Below, piece by piece: positions 26,201-35,428 of a stretch of 64,000 nucleotides of DNA. The stretch comes from KACC-23026 sp963829575 (GTDB taxonomy: Bacteria > Bacillota > Bacilli > Bacillales > Sporolactobacillaceae). A program made the position numbers and the translations under genes. The stretch spans positions 496,001 through 560,000 of the forward strand of contig CAWHJF010000012.1 of assembly GCA_963829575.1 (NCBI GenBank), given 5' to 3'. The notes beneath the pieces are model-generated. The model did not search any database. It worked only from the letters and a program-made list of their open reading frames with translations, and had not been told where the DNA came from. Numbering within the stretch: the first letter of the stretch is position 1; each line of letters starts with the position of its first letter.

Positions 26201-26420
26201 TAATAAAAAAAGCCTTGTACGAAAAATGACAAAAACAGACCCGAAAGCGCTTTTTAAAACAACATAAATAGCATTTTTAAGTCGTGTAGTTTAGAATGAA
26301 AGAGACGCTATTTTTTAGTGAATAATGGGATGGCTTGCCTATTTCATTGAGATAAAATTTATTAATTTATGTATTTGGTAAGTATAAAAAAGGTCAAAAT
26401 GATGGAGGGGGCAAAGCAGA

Positions 26421-27038
26421 ATGAAAAAGCATAATTTAGATCGCGCGGTTCGATTTATCCTCATCGTTACCCTTCTTTCCATTCCGCTTAGTGCCGTTTT
26501 CGATGGGGCCACTCTTTTCATGAACCGCATTCCCTGGTTGGTTGGGATCTTTATCGTGATCTTTATCGTCCTCTTTGGGGCGTTTTTCGATATGATTGGT
26601 GTTTCGGCAGCGGCAGCAGATGAACCGCCCTTCCACGCCATGGCTTCTAAAAAGATTCATGGCGCCCGTTTTGCGATTCGAATTGTTCGAAATGCGGAGC
26701 GTGTGGCGAGTGTTTGCAGTGACGTAATTGGTGACATTGCCGGTGTGTTAAGTGGAGCGGTCGCTTTAGCTGTGGGGGAGTCCATGGCGCTGCATTTTCA
26801 TGTGGAAAGCGGTTGGAGAGAAGTTTTTTCAATCGGTTTGACGGTTATGGCAACGTCTTTGACAATTGGAGCAAAAGCGTTCGGGAAAACGATTGCGGTC
26901 TATTATCCGACGACCATTATCCTATTCGCATCTCGTGTTTCGGGGACGCTTTTTCAACCATTCATACGTGAGCCAAAGCGAAAACCCGCAAAAAAGTCCA
27001 AACGGCAAGACAACCTAAAGCGAAAAACAATCGAATGA
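26421..27038 (+). CDS. CorB-like / DUF21-like integral membrane protein
   Basis: A 205-residue protein with about four hydrophobic segments (residues 10-30, 36-60, 105-125, 135-155) and a very basic C-terminal tail (KRKPAKKSKRQDNLKRK). The stretch FDMIGVSAAAADEPPFHAMASKKIHGA, where the part after the second helix reads like the DUF21 core of CNNM/CorB transporters, fits short proteins often labelled 'Mg2+ and Co2+ transporter CorB'. No CBS domains are present, so metal transport is only an inference. Start ATG 26421 follows GGAGGGGG. Stands alone between the speB terminator and ywiB. Confidence 0.7.
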   Translation: MKKHNLDRAVRFILIVTLLSIPLSAVFDGATLFMNRIPWLVGIFIVIFIVLFGAFFDMIGVSAAAADEPPFHAMASKKIHGARFAIRIVRNAERVASVCSDVIGDIAGVLSGAVALAVGESMALHFHVESGWREVFSIGLTVMATSLTIGAKAFGKTIAVYYPTTIILFASRVSGTLFQPFIREPKRKPAKKSKRQDNLKRKTIE

Positions 27039-27159
27039 CTTCTTGAGTTTTTAACTATAGACGCCTTATTAAATGGGCTAAATGTTAACGAAATAGGCGA
27101 GATTGCCGCGGCAGTCGTTTAACTTCGCATTAATAAAAACGTAACAAGTGAGGCAGTTG

Positions 27160-27588
27160 ATGATGACGAATCCAGTCGATGTATCGATACAACTTATTAG
27201 TAAGATCAAACGAGAGCGAGAGCCCGTTGACCAAACTCAGTTGGACCTAAAGGGACAACTTCATGAAAAAGACGGTTCTTACTATTTAACTTATAAAGAA
27301 ACACATTCTGAGATAGGCGAAAGTACACACATCCTGAAGATCGGATCCGATCGTGCCTTAATCATGCGCAAAGGTCCGGTTTCGATGCGCTTGCCTTTAA
27401 TCTTAGGAGAAGAAACCGCGGGTGATTACACAAGTCCAGCCGGTCCCTTCTTAATGCGAGCGAAAACCGACCGGTGTGACATAGATTGGGAAGGTGGAAA
27501 TGGTCGCATCCAAATCGCTTACCGCCTTCATCTCCAAAATGAATATGTCGGAAAATTCGCCTTGGAGTTTAAGTTACAGGCAATTTAG
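27160..27588 (+). CDS. ywiB: YwiB family protein (DUF1934)
   Basis: A 142-residue soluble protein predicted to fold as a lipocalin-like beta barrel (DUF1934). Visible features: LDLKGQLHEKDGSYYLTYKE, ALIMRKGPVSMRL, and the C-terminal IAYRLHLQNEYVGKFALEF. Function unknown. Start ATG 27160 with GAGG upstream gives the exact B. subtilis YwiB length; ATG 27163 and GTG 27148 are alternatives. The ywiB-argS pairing is conserved. Confidence 0.87.
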   Translation: MMTNPVDVSIQLISKIKREREPVDQTQLDLKGQLHEKDGSYYLTYKETHSEIGESTHILKIGSDRALIMRKGPVSMRLPLILGEETAGDYTSPAGPFLMRAKTDRCDIDWEGGNGRIQIAYRLHLQNEYVGKFALEFKLQAI

Positions 27589-27722
27589 TGTAAGCTAATG
27601 GGAGATATGGGTTCATTCGGAACGATTAAGCGTTTTTTTATAATTAAGGCTATGAGCGTTAGGCTTTACATAAAAGCTTGGATTCAAGTGTTCGGGTTTT
27701 GCGAATAACAGGAGGAATAAGC

Positions 27723-29393
27723 ATGACAATTGTCGAGAAAATCAAACAACAATTAAAGGACGAAATCGAAAGAGCGGTCATTGAGGCAGGTTTTGCAACA
27801 AAAGAAGAGCTTCCAGAGGTTATTTTAGAAGTACCGAAAGATAAAGCGCACGGAGACTATGCGACCAACATGGCGATGCAACTCGCAAGGATTGCGAAAA
27901 AAGCGCCGCGACAAATTGCAGAAGGACTCGTCGAGAAAATTGATCGTGAGAACGCTCATATTAATGAAATTGAAATTGCCGGCCCTGGTTTTATCAATTT
28001 TCATTTAGACACTCGTTTTCTTACGGAGCTTATCCCAGTGATTCTAAAAAGCGGCGCGCACTACGGTGAAGTCGATCAAGGAAAAGGCAAGAAAATCCAA
28101 ATTGAGTTTGTCTCAGCAAATCCAACTGGGAGCCTTCATTTGGGACATGCCCGCGGCGCAGCAGTAGGGGATGTGTTGATCCGCGTATTAAAAAAGGCGG
28201 GCTATGCGGCCTCTGCTGAGTACTATATTAACGATGCCGGAAAACAAATTGATAATTTAGCGCGTTCTCTAGAGGCTCGGTATAACCAAGCCTTAGGATA
28301 CGATCAAGAGATGCCAGAAGACGGCTACTATGGACAAGATATTATTCAATTTGGAAAAGAATTGGCTGAGCGTGAAGGGGAAGCAATCCGTAACATGCCG
28401 GAAGCGGAACGACTCAAGTATTTGCGTGATTTTGGCGTCCAACATTTAATCGAAGCCATTCGCGTTGACCTTGAAGATTTCCGTGTCCCATTTGACGAAT
28501 GGTTTTCTGAAACAAGTCTGTATACCACCGGCCAGGTCGAACAAGCTTTAGAGAAGTTGAAAAAAGCCGGTCATACCTATGAAGAAGAGGGTGCGCTCTG
28601 GTTCCGTTCAACGGAATTTGGTGATGACAAGGACCGTGTTCTTGTTAAAAGCGATGGCAGTTATACCTACTTAACGCCGGATATTTCTTACCACCAAAAT
28701 AAGCTAGATCGTGGTTTTGATAAACTCATTAATGTGTGGGGGGCGGACCACCACGGCTATATTCCACGTATGAAAGCGGCGATCGAAGCGCTGGGTTATG
28801 ATCGCGATCGGTTAGATGTTATTATTATTCAACTCGTAAATCTCTTCCAAAATGGGGAAAAGGTTAAAATGAGTAAACGGACCGGAAAAGCGGTTACGCT
28901 TCGAGAACTGATGGAAGAAGTCGGCGTGGATGCGATGCGTTATTTCTTTGCAATGAGAAGCTCGGACAGTCATCTGGATTTCGATATGGATTTAGCAGTC
29001 TCCCGTTCGAATGAAAACCCAGTATTTTACGTCCAATACGCACATGCGCGGATTTGCAGTATGCTTCGCCAAGGTGAGGCCTATTTGGATACCGCGCCAG
29101 AAACGCTATCTTATGAGCATTTGAATTCGGAGAAAGACGTCGATTTGATGAAGAAATTGGGTGAATTTCCCGAAGCAGTGGCAGATGCGGCGGAGCGCCT
29201 AGCGCCACAGCGTTTGACGCAATATGCATTTGAATTAGCGTCAACCTTGCATAGTTTTTATAATGCGGAGAAAGTGATTGATCCGGAAAATGAAGGAAAA
29301 ACGAGAGAACGGATGGCGCTCGTCAAAGCGGTCCAAATTACTCTTCAGAATTGCATGGCGCTCATCGGTGTTTCGGCACCTGAAAAAATGTAA
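27723..29393 (+). CDS. argS: Arginyl-tRNA synthetase
   Basis: A 556-residue class I synthetase charging tRNA-Arg. The HIGH-type motif is NPTGSLHLGHARGA around residue 130 and the KMSKS-type motif KMSKRTG is around 380; the N-terminal Add1 domain (YATNMAMQLA) and the C-terminal DALR anticodon-binding domain are present. Start ATG 27723 follows AGGAGG; a frame opening 15 codons upstream is not needed. No T-box precedes it, unlike the argC operon, although both respond to the same tRNA. Confidence 0.96.
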   Translation: MTIVEKIKQQLKDEIERAVIEAGFATKEELPEVILEVPKDKAHGDYATNMAMQLARIAKKAPRQIAEGLVEKIDRENAHINEIEIAGPGFINFHLDTRFLTELIPVILKSGAHYGEVDQGKGKKIQIEFVSANPTGSLHLGHARGAAVGDVLIRVLKKAGYAASAEYYINDAGKQIDNLARSLEARYNQALGYDQEMPEDGYYGQDIIQFGKELAEREGEAIRNMPEAERLKYLRDFGVQHLIEAIRVDLEDFRVPFDEWFSETSLYTTGQVEQALEKLKKAGHTYEEEGALWFRSTEFGDDKDRVLVKSDGSYTYLTPDISYHQNKLDRGFDKLINVWGADHHGYIPRMKAAIEALGYDRDRLDVIIIQLVNLFQNGEKVKMSKRTGKAVTLRELMEEVGVDAMRYFFAMRSSDSHLDFDMDLAVSRSNENPVFYVQYAHARICSMLRQGEAYLDTAPETLSYEHLNSEKDVDLMKKLGEFPEAVADAAERLAPQRLTQYAFELASTLHSFYNAEKVIDPENEGKTRERMALVKAVQITLQNCMALIGVSAPEKM

Positions 29394-29405
29394 ACCATTA
29401 TAAAT

Positions 29406-29463
29406 CGGAATGGATGTTCCACGCGTGAAACAGAGCGGACATCCGTTCCTTTTTGTTTTTTTA
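29406..29463 (+). terminator. Terminator of argS (GGAACGGATGTCC hairpin family)
   Basis: GGAATGGATGT pairs with ACATCCGTTCC (wobble at one position) and is followed by TTTTTGTTTTTTT. The sequence CGGACATCCGTTCC is the complement of the element found at 4233 and 42916. Confidence 0.85.
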
Positions 29464-29549
29464 ATCCCTTGTTTATTTTCAGAGGAAAGACAAACACTAA
29501 GAATGGAGAGAAGGACTCATTTTCTCCAAAAAAGTAAGGGGGTGGCACC

Positions 29550-30341
29550 TTGCCAAAGTTTGAAACGTCAGATGGTGTTAAACTGTTTTATGAGTCTGTT
29601 GGAGAAGGGGAGCCGCTTATCTTGGTTCATCCGCCTCTAATGGGGCATGTTGTGTTTAAGTACCAAAAGAACTTGGCTGAGAATTATCGCCTTATTTTTC
29701 TCGATTTAAGGGGGCATGGGCATAGTGACCGACATGTGCTGGATGTCTCAATGTCACGCCTTGTCGAAGATCTCCATGAACTCGTAGAGCATCTTAACAT
29801 TCAAAAAACCGCGTTATTAGGTTATTCCGCTGGAGGCGCGATTTGTCAGGCCTTTGCCAGCCATTATCCAGATCGCGTGTCGGCCATGATCTTGTCAGGC
29901 GGTTTTATGAAAGTGGAATCGTTACTGCTTGATCTTGAATTTAAACTGGGTATGGCCATGATGAAGTGGAAGCGACGTTCATTTCTCTCTAAAGTTTTGG
30001 CTAAATCACACGCTAACAGCCCACATGATCAGCAAGAGATGTTTGATTATGGTAAAAAAATCGATCCCGGAGTCGTTGCAGCGATCTATCGAGAATGTCT
30101 CGCCTACGATGGGACTAAAGAAGCTTGGCATTTAAATGATATCCCGATCCTTTTGATATATGGCTCAAGGAGTTATTTAAAGAAACATGCACGCTCATTC
30201 TTGAAGGAGCTTCCGAACACGCGGCTCGCTTATATTGAGCAAGCCAAGCATCAGCTTCCAACCCGTGCATTCGAGCCATTTAACAACTTAGTTTCTCGTT
30301 TCCTAAGAATGAATTCCGAAAATCGAATGGCGCTTCAATAA
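29550..30341 (+). CDS. Alpha/beta hydrolase of unknown substrate
   Basis: A 263-residue alpha/beta-hydrolase fold protein. The oxyanion region (ILVHPPLMGH), LDLRGHGHSD and nucleophile elbow GYSAGGAICQ (Ser near residue 94) are clear, and a candidate catalytic His is in AKHQLPTRAFE near residue 235. The usual acid position after strand 6 (normally GxxD) reads YGSRSYLKK, without Asp, so either another residue serves or activity is altered. Start is TTG 29550 after AAGGGGGTGG. Not part of a recognised pathway; a hairpin closes it at 30352. Confidence 0.8.
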   Translation: MPKFETSDGVKLFYESVGEGEPLILVHPPLMGHVVFKYQKNLAENYRLIFLDLRGHGHSDRHVLDVSMSRLVEDLHELVEHLNIQKTALLGYSAGGAICQAFASHYPDRVSAMILSGGFMKVESLLLDLEFKLGMAMMKWKRRSFLSKVLAKSHANSPHDQQEMFDYGKKIDPGVVAAIYRECLAYDGTKEAWHLNDIPILLIYGSRSYLKKHARSFLKELPNTRLAYIEQAKHQLPTRAFEPFNNLVSRFLRMNSENRMALQ

Positions 30342-30351
30342 ACTAAAATAA

Positions 30352-30392
30352 AGGACGGTTCGTGTTAAGCAAAAGCTCACACGAACCGTCCT
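30352..30392. terminator. Bidirectional terminator between the hydrolase and clsB
   Basis: AGGACGGTTCGTGT pairs perfectly over 14 bp with ACACGAACCGTCCT. It separates two converging genes. Confidence 0.88.
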
Positions 30393-30404
30393 AAATTTAT
30401 GGCT

Positions 30405-31616
30405 TCAAATCAAAGGTGCAAATGGATAAGATAAGGCGGTCTTACTTTTGTCGAGCCAATTACGGGCCCTCAGATCATTCAACGTCACTTCTACAGAATA
30501 TAAAAGGTCTCTTTGTGTTTTTTCATGGATCTGTTCAATTAAAGCTTTATCGTAAATAAAACTATTGAATTCTTCGTTTAAGAAGAGGCTTCGTTTATCG
30601 AAATTAGCAGTCCCAACAAAGCAACTTTCCCCATCCACTATGAAAACTTTTGCGTGGTAAAACCCTAAGTAATAATGGAAAATCTTTGCCCCCTTCTTGA
30701 GTAGGGGCTCCAAAAAGTGATAGGAGAGAGGTTTAACCATGGGATGATCTTTCTTAATAGGAAGAAGAATTGTAAGCGAAACACCTTTATCTAAGCGATC
30801 CAACAACGTCTTCATCAGACGCTCGCTTGGGTTTAAGTAAGGTGTCCCAATGAAAATGTGTTGGTGCGCTTTTTGAAGATGAGAGATAAACACGTCTTCA
30901 AGCGATGCTGTTTCTGGAGTGGGAACCATTTGGACGAGGCTTTTTCCCGGTTCAACGACTGGATAGAAAAGCGTGCGGTCTGATTTAAGGGGGCCTGTCG
31001 CCTTTTCCCAATCCCGCAAAAAACAGTCTTGAAGGTCGCGAACGGATTCCCCTTCAATTTGGACGTGGTAATCACGCCAATGTCCCATTTCGCTGTCCAT
31101 ACCAATATACTCATTTCCGACATTGTAACCGCCATAAAAACCCACTTTTCCATCAATGATGCCGAGTTTTCGATGGTTGCGTCGATTTATGGAAGCGATG
31201 GGGTGACGAAAGGAGGGTTGGTTTGAGAACAACACCTCGACGCCAACTGTCGCAAGAGACATCTGGAGGGTTTTGGGAAAGCTGTGGGAGCCAATCGCAT
31301 CGAGCAACAAACGGACCTGTACACCTGCTTTTGCCTTTTCTTTTAAATAGCCCAAAAGCGTGCTTCCAAGCTCATCATTTCGAAAAATATAAAACGAGAG
31401 ATGAATGTGGTGCGTGGCATTGTGAATGTGTTTTTCTAACGTATCAAAAAACTGTCGACCGTCTAGAAATAAGGACAAACTGCTTCTTCTTTTAGGTGGA
31501 AGCGGTTCAGTTGGCCTCGGGTTTGCAAGCTTAGATTGATGAATGAAAAGAGAGATCCCTAATATAATCAGAAATAAGAGAAGGCAGCACACGATAATGA
31601 GACTGCGCACAAACAT
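30405..31616 (-). CDS. clsB: Minor cardiolipin synthase (phospholipase D superfamily)
   Basis: A 403-residue membrane-anchored PLD-family enzyme (one transmembrane helix, residues 5-27). Two HKD motifs are visible: NHRKLGIIDGKVGFYGGYN around 145-165 and YHAKVFIVDGESCFVGTANF around 320-340. Cardiolipin synthases condense two phosphatidylglycerols. Placement next to fadF corresponds to B. subtilis ywjE (clsB), one of the minor synthases. Start ATG 31616 follows AAGGAGGG. Confidence 0.85.
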   Translation of the reverse strand: MFVRSLIIVCCLLLFLIILGISLFIHQSKLANPRPTEPLPPKRRSSLSLFLDGRQFFDTLEKHIHNATHHIHLSFYIFRNDELGSTLLGYLKEKAKAGVQVRLLLDAIGSHSFPKTLQMSLATVGVEVLFSNQPSFRHPIASINRRNHRKLGIIDGKVGFYGGYNVGNEYIGMDSEMGHWRDYHVQIEGESVRDLQDCFLRDWEKATGPLKSDRTLFYPVVEPGKSLVQMVPTPETASLEDVFISHLQKAHQHIFIGTPYLNPSERLMKTLLDRLDKGVSLTILLPIKKDHPMVKPLSYHFLEPLLKKGAKIFHYYLGFYHAKVFIVDGESCFVGTANFDKRSLFLNEEFNSFIYDKALIEQIHEKTQRDLLYSVEVTLNDLRARNWLDKSKTALSYPFAPLI

Positions 31617-31722
31617 TGAATCCCTCCTTATTTAAACGTGATGATCCCTCTTTAGCATGCCCGATTAATCGCTCAATTACCAATTCAGGAAAGGCGTTAA
31701 CCCAATTATTTTAAAAAAATTA

Positions 31723-31762
31723 TGAATGAGTATTCACTCAGTTTCACTTTTTGTGGTATACT
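31723..31762 (+). promoter_or_regulatory. fadF promoter with FadR-type operator
   Basis: TGAATGAGTATTCACTCA (31723-31740) is a near-perfect palindrome matching the FadR box of Bacillus (TGAATGA-N4-TCATTCA). It covers the -35 region of a promoter whose -10 is TATACT (31757-31762). A long-chain acyl-CoA-sensing TetR repressor would block transcription here; the regulator gene itself need not be in this window. Confidence 0.75.
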
Positions 31763-31849
31763 TTTCGTGACAGAAAATTTATTGATTTCAGTTATGTAAT
31801 GGCTTACATTTAAAGGGGCTATCTCTAAAAAATGAAAGGAGCTGTCTGA

Positions 31850-33973
31850 ATGCAACCTCTACAGCTGGTCAACTGGCTCATTTTCTTAATTGTTTTAGGT
31901 TACGGCATTTATTTATTTGTTCATGTTCTCAAGACGCGGATTACCTTTATTAAACTTGGTAAAAAGGCGGAATGGGACAAAACCGTTCAAGAACGGTTGC
32001 GAGCCATCCTTATTTATGTATTTGGACAACGCAAACTTTTAAAAGATAAAAAGAGTGGAACCATCCATGTCATGATGTTTTATGGATTCTTACTCGTTCA
32101 GTTCGGAGCAATTGATCTAGTGTGGAAGGGACTCGCTCCAGGGCACCATCTCCCGCTAGGTCCTGTCTATCCATTCTTTAAATTTTTCCAAGAAATTGTG
32201 ACGCTCATGATTATTGTCGCCGTGGTGTGGGCGTTCTATCGTCGCTATGTGGAAAAACTCGTTCGACTCAAACGCGGCTTTAAGGCTGGCCTTGTCCTTC
32301 TTTTTATTGGGGGATTAATGTTCTCTGTACTTATGGCGAACGGACTTGAAATGATTTGGCTTGGAGACTCTGCTTCTTGGTGGTCACCACTTGCATCTGT
32401 CGTTTCATATATTTTCCAAGGTCTACCACCTAATATTGCGGAAATCGGATTCTATATTTTCTGGTGGATGCATTTGCTTGTGTTACTCAGCTTCGCGATT
32501 TACGTGCCTCAGTCGAAACACGCCCACTTATTTTTCGGTCCTGTAAACGTATACATGGGCCGGACCCATAAAGTTGGACGTTTGAAATCCATCGATTTTG
32601 AGGATGAGACGCAAGAAACATTTGGTGTCAATCACATCACCGAGTTTTCCCAAAGTCAGTTGATTGACCTTTATGCCTGTGTAGAGTGTGGGCGCTGTAC
32701 AAATATGTGTCCGGCTACTGGTACGGGTAAGATTCTTTCTCCAATGGATTTGATCGTCAAACTTCGAGATCATCTCACTCAATACGGAGCATCTGTCACA
32801 TCGCGTACCCCGTGGATGCCCGCCTATGCCTTCTCGCATACCGCCGCCAATCAATTGGCTTGGGCAGGTTCGGCGAGTGAGGGGATGCAGGAAGTGGCCG
32901 CTGGACAAAGTGGCTTAGCTGACGGACTCATTGGGAATGTTATTACCGAAGAAGAGATCTGGGCGTGTACCACATGCCGAAACTGTGAAGACCAATGCCC
33001 GGTTATGAACGAACACGTGGATAAAATTATTGACCTGCGTCGTTACCTGGTACTTACAGAAGGAAAAATGGATCCAGATGCGCAACGCGCCATTACAAAT
33101 ATCGAACGCCAAGGGAACCCATGGGGGCTTAGCCGCAAAGAGCGTGAGGATTGGCGTGAAGGCCGTGACGACATTGAAGTGCGCACGGTCAAAGAGGTCG
33201 AAAAAGCAGGCGAAACCTTTGATTACTTGTTCTGGGTTGGGTCAATGGGCTCTTACGATAACAGAAGCCAAAAAATTGCGCAATCACTCGCTAAAGTGAT
33301 GAACGAAGCGGGCATTTCGTTTGCCATTCTTGGAAATAAAGAAAAGAACTCCGGGGATACACCGCGCCGGATTGGGAATGAGTTTCTGTTCCAAGAACTT
33401 GCTCAAAAGAATATTGAAGAATTCAAGAAACACAGCGTGACCAAAATTATTACGGCCGATCCACATGCGTATAATACGTTTAAAAATGAATACCCAGAAT
33501 TCGGTTTAGAAGGCGTAGAAATTTATCACCACACCGAGTTGCTTGACCAATGGATCAAAGAAGGTAAGATCAAACCAACGTATCCTGTGAATGAAAAAGT
33601 CACCTACCATGATTCTTGCTATTTAGGCCGGTACAATGAAGTCTATGATCCGCCTCGTGAGATCTTAAAGGCGCTTCCAGGCGTTGAACTCGTTGAAATG
33701 GAACGTAACCGTGAATCCGCCATGTGTTGTGGCGCTGGTGGAGGTATGATGTGGACGGAAGAAAAAGCGGGGACGCGTGTGAACATTGCCCGTACTGAGC
33801 AAGCGATTCGCGTTAATCCAACCATAATCAGCAGTGCGTGCCCATATTGCTTAACGATGATGAGCGATGGGACCAAAGCTAAGGAATTAGAAGATCAAAT
33901 TGGAACATTTGATCTTGTCGAGCTCGTCGAACGTTCTATAACGAATCCCAATCAAGAAGAACAAGCGATTTAA
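31850..33973 (+). CDS. fadF: FadF-type iron-sulfur oxidoreductase of beta-oxidation
   Basis: A 707-residue membrane protein. The N-terminal part (residues 1-225) has about six membrane helices, like a respiratory nitrate reductase gamma/cytochrome b-type anchor. Two 4Fe-4S clusters follow: CVECGRCTNMCP around 280 and CTTCRNCEDQCP around 375. Two CCG domains (heterodisulfide reductase type) end the protein, with DSCYLGRYNEVYDPPR and CCGAGGGMMW. It is thought to pass electrons from acyl-CoA dehydrogenase/ETF to quinone. Neighbouring beta-oxidation genes support this. Confidence 0.92.
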   Translation: MQPLQLVNWLIFLIVLGYGIYLFVHVLKTRITFIKLGKKAEWDKTVQERLRAILIYVFGQRKLLKDKKSGTIHVMMFYGFLLVQFGAIDLVWKGLAPGHHLPLGPVYPFFKFFQEIVTLMIIVAVVWAFYRRYVEKLVRLKRGFKAGLVLLFIGGLMFSVLMANGLEMIWLGDSASWWSPLASVVSYIFQGLPPNIAEIGFYIFWWMHLLVLLSFAIYVPQSKHAHLFFGPVNVYMGRTHKVGRLKSIDFEDETQETFGVNHITEFSQSQLIDLYACVECGRCTNMCPATGTGKILSPMDLIVKLRDHLTQYGASVTSRTPWMPAYAFSHTAANQLAWAGSASEGMQEVAAGQSGLADGLIGNVITEEEIWACTTCRNCEDQCPVMNEHVDKIIDLRRYLVLTEGKMDPDAQRAITNIERQGNPWGLSRKEREDWREGRDDIEVRTVKEVEKAGETFDYLFWVGSMGSYDNRSQKIAQSLAKVMNEAGISFAILGNKEKNSGDTPRRIGNEFLFQELAQKNIEEFKKHSVTKIITADPHAYNTFKNEYPEFGLEGVEIYHHTELLDQWIKEGKIKPTYPVNEKVTYHDSCYLGRYNEVYDPPREILKALPGVELVEMERNRESAMCCGAGGGMMWTEEKAGTRVNIARTEQAIRVNPTIISSACPYCLTMMSDGTKAKELEDQIGTFDLVELVERSITNPNQEEQAI

Positions 33974-34054
33974 CTCAAGCTTAACGCGTTTAGGGATCTG
34001 TTAAAAGGGCACATAGATCAGACTGTGTTATAATAAACTTAATTATTAGAGAAT

Positions 34055-34089
34055 AGGGGGATCACCGACTGGTGTTGTCCCTCTTTTTC
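34055..34089 (+). terminator. Likely terminator between fadF and the thiolase gene
   Basis: An imperfect stem (AGGG..A.CACC with GGTG.T..CCCT) around a 4-base loop is followed by CTCTTTTTCT. A FadR-like degenerate palindrome (TGAGCGAGCGTTCAA) lies just downstream near 34103-34117. Confidence 0.55.
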
Positions 34090-34203
34090 TAAAAGGGCAT
34101 GATCTGAGCGAGCGTTCAATCGGCAACGGATCTTTAAGAGCGTAAAAAATATAGGGGATTGCCATGAAAAAAGAGGCGATCCACCAATTTTTTTAATAAT
34201 AAA

Positions 34204-34217
34204 TGTAAACGCTATCA
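34204..34217 (+). promoter_or_regulatory. Catabolite-responsive element (cre) upstream of the thiolase gene
   Basis: TGTAAACGCTATCA matches the cre consensus TGWAANCGNTNWCA at every defined position. It lies 21 bases before the thiolase start, so CcpA bound here would repress. B. subtilis mmg genes are also under catabolite repression. Confidence 0.8.
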
Positions 34218-34237
34218 AAAAAATGGAGGGATGTTGG

Positions 34238-35416
34238 ATGGCAAGATCCGTTATAGTCAGTGCGGTTCGAACCCCTTTTGGGAAAATGGGTGGCGCACTA
34301 AGTCGTTTGACTGGGATGGAACTAGGAGGGCGCGTGATAAAAGACGCTCTCAATCGAGCTCAAATCGAAGGAGAAACCGTTGACGAAGTGCTCATGGGTA
34401 TGGTTTTGCAAGGCGGCCAAGGGCAAATTCCCTCACGTCAAGCCGCGCGTATTGCCGGACTCCCATGGGAGGTCAAGACCGAAACGATTAACAAGGTCTG
34501 CGCCTCTGGGTTAAGAACGGTGACAATGGGCGATCAAATCATTCGCGCTGGAGATGCCACCACCATTGTGGCCGGTGGAATGGAATCCATGAGTTCAGCC
34601 CCTTATTTTTTACCAAACGCACGCTTTGGCTATCGAATGGGGGATCAAAAAGTTGTGGATTTAATGGTTCACGACGGATTAACCTGTACGTTTCAAAAAG
34701 TTCATATGGGGATTTATGGAAGTCTTACGGCAGATAAGTATGGGGTGACCCGTCACGATCAGGACGCTTGGGCTCTTAGGAGTCATGAGCGGGCCGTACA
34801 TGCCATCGACTCTGGATTTCTTCAAGAGGAAATCCTCCCTATTGAAATCATCGGAAAACGCGGGGACAAAACGTTAGTGGATCAGGATGAAGCGGTCCGT
34901 CGGGACACATCGATCGAAAAATTGGCACGTTTAAAGCCTGCATTTAGTCCTGATGGGACCGTAACAGCAGGGAATGCACCTGGGATTAATGACGGTGCCG
35001 GTGCTTTTGTGATCATGGAAGAATCGACTGCCGAGAAACAAGGAAAGGAAGTGCTAGCGACCATCCTTGCGCATGATGCGGTGGCCGTTGAGGCGAAAGA
35101 TTTCCCTGAAACACCTGGTCTTGTCATTAATCGACTTCTTAAGAAAGCTGGGAAGTCCGTGCAAGAGATCGATGTATTTGAAATAAATGAAGCATTTGCC
35201 GCGGTAGCCTTGGCAAGTCAGAAGATTGCCGAACTAGATCCTGAAAAAGTCAATGTCAACGGTGGCGCTGTCGCGTTTGGCCATCCAATTGGCGCAAGTG
35301 GGGCGCGCATTCTTATGACGCTGATCTATGAATTAAAACGTCGTGGCGGCGGATTGGGCGTTGCTGCGATTTGCAGCGGTGGTGGCCAAGGGGATGCCAT
35401 ACTTGTTGAAGTTTAA
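34238..35416 (+). CDS. mmgA: Acetyl-CoA acetyltransferase / 3-ketoacyl-CoA thiolase
   Basis: A 392-residue thiolase. The acyl-accepting Cys is in NKVCASGLRTV around residue 88; NEAFAAVAL, GGAVAFGHPIGASGAR around 345 and CSGGGQGDA around 378 complete the active site. It cleaves 3-ketoacyl-CoA or interconverts acetyl-CoA and acetoacetyl-CoA. Start ATG 34238 is 7 bases after GGAGGG; ATG 34223 overlaps that site. It is 12 bases from the next gene and heads a catabolic operon. MmgA and FadA-type functions cannot be separated by sequence alone. Confidence 0.92.
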   Translation: MARSVIVSAVRTPFGKMGGALSRLTGMELGGRVIKDALNRAQIEGETVDEVLMGMVLQGGQGQIPSRQAARIAGLPWEVKTETINKVCASGLRTVTMGDQIIRAGDATTIVAGGMESMSSAPYFLPNARFGYRMGDQKVVDLMVHDGLTCTFQKVHMGIYGSLTADKYGVTRHDQDAWALRSHERAVHAIDSGFLQEEILPIEIIGKRGDKTLVDQDEAVRRDTSIEKLARLKPAFSPDGTVTAGNAPGINDGAGAFVIMEESTAEKQGKEVLATILAHDAVAVEAKDFPETPGLVINRLLKKAGKSVQEIDVFEINEAFAAVALASQKIAELDPEKVNVNGGAVAFGHPIGASGARILMTLIYELKRRGGGLGVAAICSGGGQGDAILVEV

Positions 35417-35428
35417 GGAGGGGAACGG

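Noticed and set aside
26236..26256. cre-like CGAAAGCGCTTTT after speB
   Set aside because: Lacks the outer TG and CA bases and lies far from any promoter.
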